Assembly (NCBI GenBank): GCA_009746045.1
Contig: RPFO01000715.1
Span: 409,449-473,448 of the forward strand
DNA: 64,000 nucleotides
Origin: Mesostigma viride
Lineage: Eukaryota > Streptophyta > Mesostigmatophyceae > Mesostigmatales > Mesostigmataceae
Direction of reading: 5' to 3'
Both the position numbers and the translations under genes were made by a program. The notes below the pieces were generated by a model. The model made no database searches. It was not told where the DNA came from and was given only the letters and a program-made list of their open reading frames with translations. Of this stretch, positions 44,705 to 63,407 are shown piece after piece. Numbering within the stretch: position 1 is the first letter of the stretch; each line of letters starts with the position of its first letter.

Positions 44705-47700
44705 TCACTTCTTGGACGGCGCCCGCCCCTTTTTCCCCCCACCAGCCCCGGCCCCCTTGCCCCCTGCCGCGCCCGCATTTCGGCTGCCCCCAGCCCCCGC
44801 CCCCCCTCCCTTGGCGGACCGCTGCTTGACCCCCGGGATGGCCTCCATCTCCCCCCCCTCCTCCCCCTCCTCCCCCTCGCCCTCGTCCTCAAGCGCCTGG
44901 CCTCCTGCGGCATCGTCCACTGGTACCGCGATATCGGCCGCCTCCTCCGCCGGGACGCCGCCATCCCCCCCCTCGTCCATCCCCGGCCGCCCGCCCCCGC
45001 CGGCCTTGCGCTTCCCGAGCTTGATCTGGGGCAGCATGCAGCTGCTGCGGATGACGTGGTCAGTTGCGTTATACGCGCGTGTGAACGCGGCCTTTGTGGC
45101 GGCGGGCACATCCTTCAAGGGGTCCGGCTTGTCCTTGAACTGGGTGATGTCGAGTATGTTCTGCCAGTCGTCCCGCGTGATGCTGTACTCCTCGAGCGTG
45201 CCCACCAGCGCCCGCACGCCCTCGTCACGGTCCTCTGCGTCCCGTAGCGGCCGCGTGAGCGCCACGCGGAACACGTCCAGGTAGTCCAGCCGGAGACTTG
45301 TCCTGTTCGCCGTCACGTGCGTCGACACCGTCAGGTGCGTCTCGATATCCGAGAGCAGCCGCTCATTCTTGCCTTGCGTCGAGTTCTTGCCCAGCCACCC
45401 GCTGAATCGGTTGAAGTTGCGCTCGCCCGGCAGCAGCGGCTCGCGCGCGCCGCGCACGATGGAGCCCACCTCGACGGAGGAGACGACGGCGGCAAAGGGC
45501 GCGAGTGACCAGCGCTGGCCTGAGCGGATCTGGCGGTTGACGAGGTCTCCGTCCGAGATGCAGTGAGCGGCGCGCGCGATCGAATCGAGACGGTCGAGCG
45601 GCGTCTGGGCGCCAAAGGGGCGGTAGTTGAGGTAGTTCTCCTGCGGCGCGGGGTGTGTGTTGCGCGGGGTGTTTGGGCGAAATATTTCCAGACAAGGGGT
45701 TTTCGCAAGACACGGTTCGCAAAGATCAGTTCCTTGAGAATGAAGGTTTCCGTGAGGCGGAAAGGCGTCAAAGATCTGGGGTCGTACGGGCTAGCTAGCA
45801 ATTGAGTTGCTTCCCCACTGGAACCACAAACAGATATGATCAACTTATGGAATGAAACCGTCCTTGACGATTATGCCCACTTTTATCGCTCGCAGCCTCT
45901 CTCTCCTAATACTCCCAACGTGCCTGCCTATAGACATACAAATAATTATTGCCATGGTCTTTGGTCAGCTGGCCTTCCCAATCTTTTATTTTTTAAATGT
46001 GATTATGGTTCACATTCGCACTCAGTTGGTCCATGCTAATCTACCTGTACTTGTTCCAAGCGTTTCAAATAAAAACTAACATAAGTGCTTTGTTAGCAAG
46101 ACTGTCAAGTGGGAGTGTACACACATACAATATAGAAGAACACTTCACCAGGCTGCCCACGAGGACTAGTGGGCGGAGGTCACTGTAAACCAACCCCTAT
46201 CTGCACACCACACACGAGCATACGCGCACACCTGCACCAGCATAGGCACCAGGTCCATGTCGTGGAAGACGAGGTCGATGCGGTCGTTGAGCGACAGGTT
46301 GCGGCTCTGGGGGCCAAGTAGGCTGAGGGGGAGGGCAGGGCGGGGGGGGGCCATCCCGTAGCAGCAGCGGGCCGAGGGGCAGCAGAAGCATGGGCAGGGG
46401 GGGGTTCAAGTCGGTTGCAAAAGAATGCAGCTGGTTGGCCCCTTGGCAAAGCACTGTAACTGAAAACCGTTGCCAGACAAGTTTTGTCAGTTCTTGGTGA
46501 TCCGACTCTCCACTCCTCTACTACATGTCTCTTGCAAACGTCAGATCTCCAAGTCAACAGTAAGAAAACAGTGTGTGAACAGCAGAGGCATGCAGGTACC
46601 ATGCCAGACGCCAGGTGGTCACACACTACATACACAGTCATGCACATCCATGCGTAAATCCTATCTGCTTGACCTATATGTATACCCTATCTGCTTGACC
46701 TATATGTATATACCCTATCTGCTTTCCCTATATGTATACCCTATCTGCTTTACCACAAGTAGTCTGTACTATCTGTGGGTTACACACGTACTAAGATGCA
46801 TGCGCGATGCATGCGGCGCTATGGGAGCGCCTACGCACGGCCACCTACGTGTCTGCGGCGCTGAAGGGGGACACGTCCGCGTCCTTCCCCCCCCCCTTGA
46901 GGTTGTCCTTGACGTCGTCGTACGACAGCGAGTCAGAGCGCGCACGCCACATCTGGTATGCAGGGGGTAGAGAGGGTCAACCGTGGGTCATGCGTATCGA
47001 GACAGGGCCAGGGGGGGATGGGGGCCCACCGGCCCAAGGTTAACCAAACATACGCATATGTCTAGATTAGATGACAAGGGGGATACTAACATGCAAGAAT
47101 AACAGGAACAGTAAATGGCAATGAGTGTTCGTGTCAAACACAGGCAGGCATCGAAACCAGGAACAAACAGTGACGGGGCAGTCGCAAGATATCCAGGTGT
47201 GCATGCAGGTGTCCATGAATGATGCAGCACGGAGAGCGGTCGTGGTAGCCGTCGAGCTGATACATGCGGCTACAGTGTCGGTGAACAGTGTGGTGACCGA
47301 TACCAGGCTGCAGCTGCTGGGACATATATGTGATGTCGATGACAAGTGCTTTCCCAGTTGTCAGATCACATGTGCTGCCATTGGCGCTGTTGGCACAGTG
47401 GGCAGGTTGGACGCGGGGGAAGACAGCAGCAGGATGCAGGCGGGGAGGACGAACGAGGTGGGCCGGGATGTCCAAGTACCCAGCCCTAGTAGCTACCGTC
47501 ATCTTCCACTGTAACCTCTAAGGACGCAGCACCACTTTGGATGCCCACGGATTGCCCATCAGCAGCAGGGTACACCAAAGGCGTAGAATGCACCGCATCG
47601 AATCATGGTCGCGCCCGCAACCAATTATTTTCCCCACTGCTGGCGCACCCACCTGCAGCAGGTTGAGGCAGAGGCGGATGTCCCCCTGCACACTCTCCAC

Positions 47701-50700
47701 CAGATTCTCCAGCGCGATCTGCGCGCAGCGGCACGGAAACGCGTGTCAGCATGCTGTGCCCAGCAACGTCGCTTTGGGGCCATGAACGCGACGGGAGATG
47801 GGAAGTAAACATAACGGGAGGTTAACACTTATGTATCTCTCTTGGGCGAAAGAAGAGTGGGACGGATTTAACCCCTCTGGCAGTCAAATACCAGGCCTTC
47901 CCGATTGCCAAGGTTTCTACAGCTCTCCGCACACCTGCCAGGACCAGCCAACGCTGTCGAGACCTGGCACACGCGCATGTACTAGTGCGCATGGTCGCCA
48001 CCCTGCCCTTTTGCGCACGGTCCTTGATGGTAACGACAAGAGAGACAGTGACTATAGCAGTGGCGTCGTTGTAGTAACACCAGAAGTAGAGAGCCGAAAG
48101 GAAGCGCACCATGTTCGCGTTCATGCCTTCCTTCTTGACCACCTCCAGGAGCCGCGTCGCCACCTGCAAGGACCATCCGCAACGCACACGAGCAGGCAAT
48201 GTGGACAGACACAAGCCGGGGAGAACGGTGGGCATTCAGGACGGGAGAGAATCACAGGGAGATGTGCGTGCCCCAGATCGCATACAACAACTTGAGGGAC
48301 CAAAAAAGGCGTGGCGGGCGCAAGATTGGTGACGGTCGCAAAGAACCACTCTTTCATTAGCGATGCCTGCAGCCTGCCCACGGTGAGGGTGAGCCCAAAA
48401 TCAACGACCCACCCTATGGCGCATCTGGTTCTGGGTGGGAATGCACCTGTTGTACGCTGCGAGATTCCGTGCCGTCAGAGATTCTACCGATACCTTTCTT
48501 GTTTGTTGGAAACGTGCATGCATATGGCGGTTGAGGGTGATTCCTCGTGCTAAATATAGAAGAGGTATTTATGCTCATCGAGGGTGATCCCTCGTGTCAA
48601 ATGGCGGGAGAGCGATCGCAGCAGTGGTGCTTACAACTGGACACTCCCGCTAGGAACACCTGCCCTGATCAGGCGAGGTTGTTTTCAGCTAAACCGTCTA
48701 GGTCTCGATGAACGTTAGCCATCCAATATTGTCAATGTCCACGGCTTCACATATCCACCTCCATTCATTCCCATCTTCCTGAACCACTCGACAAACACGG
48801 ATAAGACAACAGCAGGCTCGAGCTAGCATGGTCCGGATTCTTCCAGATTTCCGGCCTGCGCTGGTTGCCTCTTAGATATAATGGTCACTATAGTATATAG
48901 TAATGCCAGGCCTGCGCTGGTTGTCTCTTTGATATGATGGGGAAGGGGCATGAGCGCAGGGCGGGTGTCTTGGGTGGGTAGACCACAGTGCGCGTTTTAA
49001 GGGGGTCGCACCTGCGGCGTGCTGTGAGCATACTCATGCCTTCTGGTTGTCCAGTGTCCACTGGTTGCCGGCGAGGGGAGAACGCACCTGCTGCTTGGTC
49101 GGACGCCGGAAGTCCATCTCGGTGACGTGGTTCAGCAGCGACTTGAGCTTTGGGTTGTACTTGTCGTTGCAGATGCAGATGATGGGGATCTTGGCGCGCG
49201 CAATCGTGGAGATGAGCTCCGAGATGCCCCCCCGGTCGCCCCCCGACATGCCGTCCACCTCGTCCATGATCAGCACCATCTTGGTCTTGCGCCCCCGTGC
49301 CGGCGCCGGTGCCGGTGCAGCAGCCGCCTTGCCTTTGCCTTTGCCGGACGGGGTGGTGGGCGCGGGGGCGGGGGCGGCGGCGGCGAAATTGAGCACGTGG
49401 CTGTCCACAAGCTCCCGCACCCGGTTGGTGGTGCTACCGTTCATGCCCTCTTTGACCTTGCTGCTGGACTTGCCACGCGCGTCCGAGGCGTTCACCTGCG
49501 CGAGCGCACGTGACAGTGTCGTAAACATACATGACAGTTGCGCGTGCTTTTCTTTTCGTCGGTACGGTGCTATGCGCGCGCACGGCTTGGGAACAGACCG
49601 CCACTTCACCTTGCTTTTGTTCGAGCGTTCATCCTGCTGGGGGCAAGTCTTGCTAAGCACAGTACTTGAGGCATGATCGAACTGTTGCTGACCTCCACGT
49701 GGCTGTACTTTCCTTCCACCTTCCCTGCACCCCGCATCCCCCGCCCCCTCCCCCCCCACTCCCCCCCCCCCCCCCTGAACCATCAAAACAAATATGCAGC
49801 CCTCACCTCCACCGCCTCAAACCCCAGCTCCTCGCTCAGAATCGTGGCGGTGCTCGTCTTGCCCACGCCGGGCGGCCCATACAGCAGCAGCGCCTTCTTG
49901 AAATCGGCCGCCTCCATCCCGCGCCCCTTGGACGGCTTGGCACCGCCCGGCTGCTTGCCCTTTTTGTCGGCCGGGTGGAGGTGCAGCTCATCCCACGACT
50001 CCAGCCACTGGCGGATCTTGGCGATCTGGGGAATGGGCATGACGGGGAGCAGCACATCGTAAAGGGGGGGGGGCCAGGGGGAAAGGACGGCGGGGGGGGG
50101 GCGGAGGGGGGGGGGGGGGGAGGGGGGCATCGAGTGTCCGTGAAGGAACAGGTGCATCGAGGACACAAGGGGTGAGATTTGAGAAAACGGGTTGAAGAAA
50201 GAAGAATTGAAGATCCCCATCCGACAAGGGTTGAAGATCCCAGGTGGGGTGGGACGGGCCATGCGGTAAATGCCTCCTGAAACGTGGCCATGAGACAAGG
50301 CTTGAATGAGACAAAGACAGGGCAAAAAACAAGGGGACAGCGGGGTGAGGTGGGCCCACTAAACACGGATACCAGTGCCCTGGCAAACAATGTCGGTGAT
50401 AAAGGATTAAGCACGTGTACTAACAGACAAGACAGCGTATCATAGGCCCTCACCTGCGTCTGGTTACCGACAAGGTCCCTAGACACCTTTGGCCGGTACT
50501 TGGTCGTCCATAGCTCGTTATCCACCGGTCCCTTCCGACGCTCCGGCGTGCCGGCAGCTGGCGCCCCCGGCAACTTCCCGGCCAGCGGCGCAGTCCCTGG
50601 CTTCTGCGGGCTGACCACCTTGTTGGCGACGGCGGGCGATGCCGATGGTTTGGCAGCTGTCGCTGCTGCGGGGGCAGGTGTGGCAGCGGTGGCGGGCTTG

Positions 50701-53700
50701 CTCTTGGCTTCGGGCACCGGGCACTTTCGGATCATGTCCAGCAGGTCATCTTCGGAGATGACCTTGACGCTGCGGGGGGTGACAGGTGGCGGTGTCCGTT
50801 AATGAAATACAGGTGGCAGTTCGGTCGGGTAGGGGTGGATGTCGATGCACACGAGGGAGAGAGAGGGTGGGAGAGGGAGGGGAGGCAGAAGGGGGCGAGG
50901 AGAAAGGGAGGGGAGGGAGAATGTGCAATGCTAGCAATGATACAATGCTGTGCAATGATAGCAGGAGCTGGGTGCACAGAAGGCCAAGTCCAAGTCTGAA
51001 GGCCAAGCCCATGTCCCCCACCCTAGCCGCCACAAGAACAATCGCGCACTAGCAAGTAGTAAAGGACCTGGAAAATCTTACAAGTAATGGAGGTCGGGAC
51101 CGGTGCGAAGGGGCGTCCACTCTTCCAGATACGACTGCGACGCCCATCTCAAATCTAAGGTCCCGATTAGTATCTTTGCAGGAAACCACACATACAAGCT
51201 GGCGGCGTCCTACCGTGGCGCACCACAGAGATGACTTGGTCCAAGTTACGTCGGGCGATGTTATTTTATTATTAGCTGGCCAAGTTGCGTCAGGCCATGC
51301 TACTTTGCTGTTAACTGGCTAATTTGTGGTAGGCGACGCTGTTTTATCACCTCAAGCTATGCTGGCTCGAAAATCAGGCTATTCTGGTACATGGTAGCAC
51401 ATTGGCAGCTATCTACCTGGGACACGATAAAAAGTTCAGCCGCACAGCTCAGAAGCTATGTTGCCCTTTTCTTCCATCAGAGCCAGGAAAAGAAAAACAC
51501 AGGTTAATGATGTGCACGGCATGCTTGCAAGGTACGCCATCACAGCCACTGCAGTGCCTCGGACCGCCATTTGCAGCAACTGCCCACCAGCCTGAGCGGC
51601 TCTTTATGCACGGAACACCAAAAGCAAACACCCTTTGGTCTGAGCAGCGTTTTGAAAATTGTTATTGCCCAGGGTAAGCACTCACCCCTTGTCCTTTGCG
51701 GCCTTCATCTTGGACTCGCCCAGCCCTTCGCCGGCCAGTAGGAACGACTGCGTGATGGCGTTTGTGGATGCGGTGACAAAGGCAAAGATAGGGACAGGGA
51801 TGGTGGTTTGAGGACCGCCACAGGGACACGCTAGAAATCGGCTCACAAATAGATAAGGAACCGCAGCGACATAAAGTAGAACCCACAGAACTGACCGTCC
51901 AATACATCACATGCCCTTGAATCCTCCCAGTGCCCCAAATCAATCCAGTCAATGAAAGGCAACATGACCAGCACCCCTCTACCCATCATTGCGTTGTGTA
52001 AACAAGGCATTGACCAATAAGAAACTAGGTGAATGCATGTGCACAGAAAGCAGGCACATCAACCTGAGGGGCCCAGGCCCAGGAAAGGAGCAGCTGCTCA
52101 TGGCCACCTCCCCATATTTCACGAATCTATCAACACTTCACTAAGTTAATAAATTAACCTATAGATGCACCCTGCTGCATGCTTCATGCGGCAGGCAGGC
52201 ACACGCCATCGAGGAAGGAAAAGGAGCGTGTTTCAAAAGATTTCCGTGAAAACACTGAAGTTTATCGACACCTCTTCCGCGACCCACCCATCCATGCATC
52301 CGCACGACAAGGCAGGCAAGGGACTGCACACAGAGGACAGCACTCTTGTTGCCGACTGCACAATCTCCTCATGCTGCTGCCTGCCGCGAGACCCACATGC
52401 CACCATCGCCAGCACCACCACCACGACCATGATGACGGCGGCGGAGGCGGCGGCAGCGGCGGGGGCGGCGGCGATGAGAACGGCGACCACGACAATGATA
52501 ATACAATGTAGCATTCCAGGTAGTTATACGATGGTCTGGAGACAGGTATATGGATGCTAGTACTACTATGGAAAGAAGTGTCCCAGAGCAACGCAGACGC
52601 TTCCAGGCAGAGCTGCTTCCTGTAACAAGGGTTGCAAGGGAAGAAGAACGCAGGAGAGAGACAAGGAGAACTGCGAGAGGACGAGGGAAAGGGCGCACCG
52701 TCTTCCCGCTGACTGATCCCGTGACTCGCCCCCCGTGTCGCTTGATGAGGTCTTCGGCCTCTTCTCGTTCCAAGCTGTGCATTGTGCGCGTGAGGCGTGC
52801 AGCGTGATGTATACACGAGGCATGATGCATGGAGCGTAAGGCAGGCATGCACATGCTACAGATACACGCACGACACTTGTAGAGCGAGACATTCAGCAGG
52901 ATACATTCATGCACGACACACACAGCGACGGGCACCTGTCAACAAACACGGTGGCAAGCGAACCCTGCCACGCCAATGCACAGGTAAGCTGGCAGTGGGT
53001 CATGTCTCAACCAAAAAGCCGCCCCGCATAAATTTCCGACTAGATGGCCTGTTCTTTGGCAAGGAACCAGCGGCACCATTGCCGACTTGGTGGAACCAAC
53101 GGCCCTTGGAAAGGAACTGCTTAAACACATTTGCGGGCTCCACTCCTGTTCCATAGTCCACGCCTACTCCACCTTACCAATCAGAGGCCAGGAATCACAT
53201 GTCGAACACCCCCCTGGGTGCCCATTTAACCACTCTTTGCTGCTTGTCGATTCTATGTACCGACGCTTCCCTCATCCGCGCACTATGCCCTTGCCACCTG
53301 ACCATCACGCCTGTCGTTCCTGTCTTCTCCTATTAAATCCCAAGTGTCATATCCATGACCCAACCAACAACCACCGCCCGTCACCTGTCCAGCACGCCCG
53401 TGATGACAAATGTCTTCCCGGCCAAGCAGTCCTCGCGGCCACGTGGAATCTCCTGCCAACAGATCGATGCAAGCGGGCAAGCAAGCGGGCAAACAAGCAG
53501 GCAAGCAAGCGGGCAAGCAAGCGAATAAGCCGGCAAACGAGCAAGCGAATGGGCAAGCGGTCGGCACGACACCATGAATATCCCATCCCAGGGACGTGAG
53601 ACCATAAGGATAAAAATAAACGAAAAAGAAGGACACGCCCAATTAAGAGTCCCAGGTCACACAATTTAGAGTCCCAGATCGCTACCACCCCTCCCAAGCA

Positions 53701-56429
53701 GAATCGTCTGCATAGAGCCGATCCCGTACACATTGCACCATCGATTTCTGGCCTGCGCTGGTTGTCGCCTTGACATTGCACCATCCACCCCTACCACAAC
53801 AGCACCCTCCATCCCTGCTCACCTCCCTGCCGGCATCCATGCGTCCCTTTCATCCTTTTTTTACATCCCTGTGCCGTCCTCTTGTTTCACCTGAACACCG
53901 GCAATGCAAAGGCCCTGGCTGCCCTTGAATCCGTACACCCCCTTCCATGCCTAGTAAAAAAACGCATCCCTCCCGCACTCACCTTGGTGCCTTTATTGGG
54001 GGGCGGCCCCCGCTCCTGCATCCACGGCTTCCACGCCTTAGGGGCCTCCTTGGGCACCTCCTCCTTTGGTGCCTCCTTACCCGCCGCAGGTGCCGCCTTG
54101 CTTGCCCCCTTGTCTCCCCCCTTGTCGGGCCCCTTGTCCCCCTTGCTGGCCTTGTCCGCGCCCTTGCTGGCTGCCGCCGCAGCAGAGGGTGTCGCTGCCG
54201 TCGCCGCCGCCGCCGGGGTGGACTTCTTAGGGGTTGTCACGGCCGCCGCCGCGGTAGCCCCTCCCGACGATTTGTGCGATTTCTTGGGGGGAACCACCAC
54301 GTCCTCGTCATCATCGTCGTCGTCGTCGTCGACAATCTGCACCGATGCCCGCTTCTTTTTCTTGGATGCCGCCGCGGAGGCATCCGCTGAGGCATCACCC
54401 TTTTTCTTTTTCGCGACCTTCTTCTTGGACTTGCGTCGCTCCTCCTCGTCATCGTCGTCTTCCTCATCAAAGTCCTCGTCCTCGTCCTCGTCCTCCTCCT
54501 CCTCCTCTTCCTCCGCCTCAAACTCCTCGTCATCCACGTCCTCCTCCTCTTCGTCATCATCCCCCCGCCGCCGCTTGCCCTTCTTGCTGCTGCCAGCCGC
54601 ACCATGCTTCCCCTTGGGCTTGCTGGGTGTCGCCACTTTCTTCGGCACCGTAGCCGCGGGGGGAGCCTTTGTCGCTGCCGCCGCAACTGCCCCCTTGCCG
54701 GCTGCCTGCTTGGCCGGGGAGGGCTTTGCGGGGGACACCTCCATGGGGGTGGCGCCCGATGCCCCCCGGGCGTGCTTCTGCGGCGTCGACTTGCCCGCGG
54801 GCGCTGCAGGGGTCTCCTTTTCATCGCTGAAGTACTTGCTACGCTTGGCAGGGGCTGCATCGGAGGCGGTAGCTTCCGCGGATGCGGCGCGAGCCTGTGA
54901 TGTGCGCCAAGGGACCAGCCGGCATAACAGATAATTGTGTTTGAAGCAGTGCAAGGCACCCCATGGGGGGCCGGGCAGGGGGTCAGTATGTGTGGCCAGC
55001 ATGAGCATCGGCTGCAGCAGGTACAAACGGACTGCCACGGTTACCGGATGCAGCGCAGCCGGTAAACGCCGTTGTCATACAGCCGAACAATAGCAGTGGC
55101 AGTCTTCACCAGAACGATTTAATTGATTTATCCCTGAAAGTTCCATGTGACATGAGAACGCTTACAACGATGACCCAAGGTACAGACCGATCGACGCTAG
55201 TCAAGTGACACACCCATCACCTCCTGCAGCTATGCACCTATTGACACACGCAACCTTCCCAGGGTGCCCTGGATGGCCCTCCAACCCTGGCTTCGACAAC
55301 ACGGATCACCGTATACCACTGTACATCGCCGTCTACCACAGTACATCGCCGTTCTTGGCCTACAGTGGCACACATACAAGTGCCATACTGTACATCACCA
55401 CTGTACATCACCGTACTTGGCCTTATATAACCTATCCAACACTGCTGCCTACTCTACCAAATGCTGCCTTGCGCGCTTGCGGATGGGAGGAAACTCTGAC
55501 CTCCGACCTCCTGTTGTCCCTGGAAGGGGCGAAGGGGAAAGGACAGCAATGCATGCCCCACCTAGGGCGTGCTGCCATGAATGGAAGAGTGCGCCAGTGC
55601 CCAAAACTCCAGCAGCTAGGGGAAGACCAGGGCGCATGCAGGAAGCCCCACCTTGGGCGCGTCGCTGGCTGCTTTTGCAGCCGGCGCCGAGGCCTTTGGC
55701 TCCTTTGGTGGTGCTGCGGGCGCCGGCGCGGCCTTGCCGGTTTCCTCCTTGTCACCTGACGTGGCCGAGGGCACCTTCTTGAAGAATTTCCGGATGTCCT
55801 GTTGTTGAAAGCAGGGGGGGTCGGGGGAAATTGAAGGGAAAACGAAGTAATAATAAATAAATAAGATATTACATGCACTTAGGGGGAGAGCGTAAGCCCC
55901 AGCATGGAGTATGAACAATAAATGTACCGTCAAGCAGAAAGCACTAGAAAATCATAAAACACTAGAAAAGGAGGGGAGGGAAGGAGCGAAATGGGTGGGA
56001 GGAGATGCACCCTGCGCAGGCAACAGGGGTGTGTCTCCTGGCAAAAACGTTTCAAATATGCCAGCACGCAGCGGGCTAACACCGAGGTCCAGCGGCCTCT
56101 AGGGCGGTAGGCACGGTTGAAACGGGATGTGGATGCAGGGTTTCAAGTTCACTTAAGTAGCGCGCAATGCACGGGTGGGAACCCAAGCGCTGCAGCTCTA
56201 ATTCTGTGATTATGACTCGAACGCAACCGGTGACCCATGACGTGGACACCCTGCAGGCGATCCACCTAGTTCACACACCAAAATGGCGCTTTCAATCGAG
56301 CTTCAAGCGCGGGACACCAATTGGGTAGACTTGATACGCCATAATGTGAAAAAAAAGATGGGGCTTCAACCGTGAGGAACGAGTCGCATCCATAAATTAG
56401 GGGTCGGCGAGCTCATCTCATCTTACCAT
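44705..56429 (-). CDS. Replication factor C subunit 1 (clamp-loader large subunit)
   Basis: Fourteen exons in transcript order: 56429-56427 (ATG only), 55798-55652, 54894-53983, 53452-53385, 52774-52699, 51747-51686, 50769-50454, 50025-49807, 49495-49088, 48163-48110, 47718-47653, 46952-46849, 46304-46232 and 45640-44705. All phases fit, giving 1147 residues, the usual RFC1 length. The N-terminus MDIRKFFKKV is the RFC1 PCNA-binding start. A long charged linker follows (exon 3, poly-D/E and K/R). BRCT: residues 355-420 (LAGKTFVITGVLD, HGGRVTGSVSGKT). AAA+ module: WTTKYRPK, Walker A GPPGVGKT at 578-585, Walker B LIMDEVDG near 679, sensor 1 IIC-IC-ND near 711. The C-terminal collar has ALENLVESVQGDIRLCLN, DLVFHDMDLVP, ENYLNYR and AAFTRAYN, with a basic end GRAPSKK. 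It opens and loads PCNA at primer ends in the nucleus. The exon 13 acceptor (CAGAG|C) was chosen to keep frame. The first exon is the least certain. Confidence 0.94.
46655..46755. repeat. About 26-bp repeat, RFC1 intron
   Basis: Four copies of CCTATCTGCTTGACC-TATATGTATA with small variants, in the intron between exons at 46849 and 46304. Confidence 0.85.
48520..48936 (+). repeat. RFC1 intron segment with an imperfect duplication and SINE-like copies
   Basis: GAGGGTGATTCCTCGTG (about 48531) recurs as GAGGGTGATCCCTCGTG (about 48578). SINE-like copies occupy 48790-48880 and 48906-48936 (GGCCTGCGCTGGTTG followed by TAGATATA or TTGATAT). Confidence 0.65.
51235..51350. repeat. Diverged about 55-bp repeat, RFC1 intron
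   Basis: Three imperfect copies around GGCCAAGTTGCGTCAGGCCA and GCTGGC-AA words. No other feature is seen between exons 51686 and 50769 apart from purine-rich sequence at 50840-50920. Confidence 0.55.
53460..53560. repeat. GCAAGCGG/GCAAGCAA tetramer-type repeat, RFC1 intron
   Basis: GCAAGCGGGCAAGCAAGCGG-like sequence, pyrimidine-rich on the coding (minus) strand, starts next to the exon 4 acceptor at 53453. Confidence 0.8.
53730..53785 (+). mobile_element. Micro-insertion of the SINE-like 3' tip (30 bp) with 13-bp TSD
   Basis: ACATTGCACCATC at 53730-53742 recurs at 53773-53785. The 30 bp between carry TTTCTGGCCTGCGCTGGTTG, the terminal part of the SINE-like family. It sits in an RFC1 intron. 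Confidence 0.9.
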
Positions 56430-57339
56430 GGTGTCGACGGATTGCTGGACAATCAAGTGCACCCTCCAGCTACAAATCTGTTCCTAGCTTCCGGCGAGTC
56501 CTCCCAGACGTCTACACACCAAAAGGCTGCCGGCTGGCCACAACCTTGCTAAAACCTGCGTAATGCCTTTCCTGGAACGCCATTCAGGGCACACTGGTTG
56601 TGGCGCCCAGCACAGTTGGTTTAAACTCTCAGAGAAAGCTATGCTGAATGAACGTCGCGCGGTGCCGCATTGGCAGCAGGGTAGATAATGGTCTAGCCTA
56701 CGAACGACTTTATTTTATACCAATCATGGGCAGACGAGCAACCAAATCCGCACAGCTTTTGACCTCTCTGGTTCCCGTCACTGTGTAAAAGAAATGCCGA
56801 TGCCTTTCCCTCGAAAATGCGCGCGGTCACGCAGATCCTGCAAAACGTGACGTCTTGTCGCTGCTGCCGCCTGGCACTCATAACGGTGGCTTGATTCCCC
56901 GTTCCCGCGCCTCATTTTTGTTGCTCCGTACTTACCAGCAAGCGTCCTTGCCCACTTGCTAGCATAGGGTCCAGTTGGGAGTATCCGCAGTGAGGAAGCC
57001 GGACACCTAAAGTGTGTGGGCGCCCCTGGTGACTGTACGGAGACCCTCATCAGTCATGACGTGATGCGCGCAAGGTGCAACGTTGAAAATAATGCCGGAC
57101 TGTGGAGGACTTGGTGCGACCAGTGTGTACCGGGTGACCCGGCCGGATTGCACATTCGCTAGCGCGGTTTGTCTTTAGGGTAGAGTTCACACTCCTTTTA
57201 TAAGTTGATTTGCTCCGGTGTGTGCACAATTAGATCAAATGGCAGCCCGTCATTCATGGTTGCTAATGAAGTAGGCAATGCTGCGTGTACGAGGCTGTTT
57301 GGTTATCGCAATGCCGTGACTGGCTGACAAGAAGGCGCC
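56430..57339. promoter_or_regulatory. Divergent intergenic region RFC1 / FIP1
   Basis: 910 bp between the proposed RFC1 start (minus) and the FIP1 start codon (plus). It must hold both 5' UTRs and promoters, so a shared bidirectional promoter is plausible (inference). No TATA box or repeat stands out. Confidence 0.5.
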
Positions 57340-63246
<5,907 letters not shown>

Positions 63247-63254
63247 GTACGGGT

Positions 63255-63372
63255 CGTTGTGCATGGGGGGGCTGTAAGTGCAGGTTGTGCATGGGGGGCC
63301 TGTAAGTGCGGGTTGTGCATGGGGGGCCTGTAAGGGCAGGTTGTGCATGGGGGCGCTGTAAGGGCAGGTTGT
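63255..63372. repeat. About 29-bp repeat, four copies, after FIP1 exon 5
   Basis: GTTGTGCATGGGGGGCCTGT followed by AAGTGCGG or AGGGCAG; it begins just after the splice donor at 63247. Confidence 0.85.
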
Positions 63373-63407
63373 GCAGTCAGGGCACATGCTGAGGTGTCCC
63401 AAGCCAC

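Noticed and set aside
53882-54934. Plus-strand Ser-rich frame of 350 codons
   Set aside because: Antisense of the Asp/Glu/Lys-rich exon 3 of RFC1.
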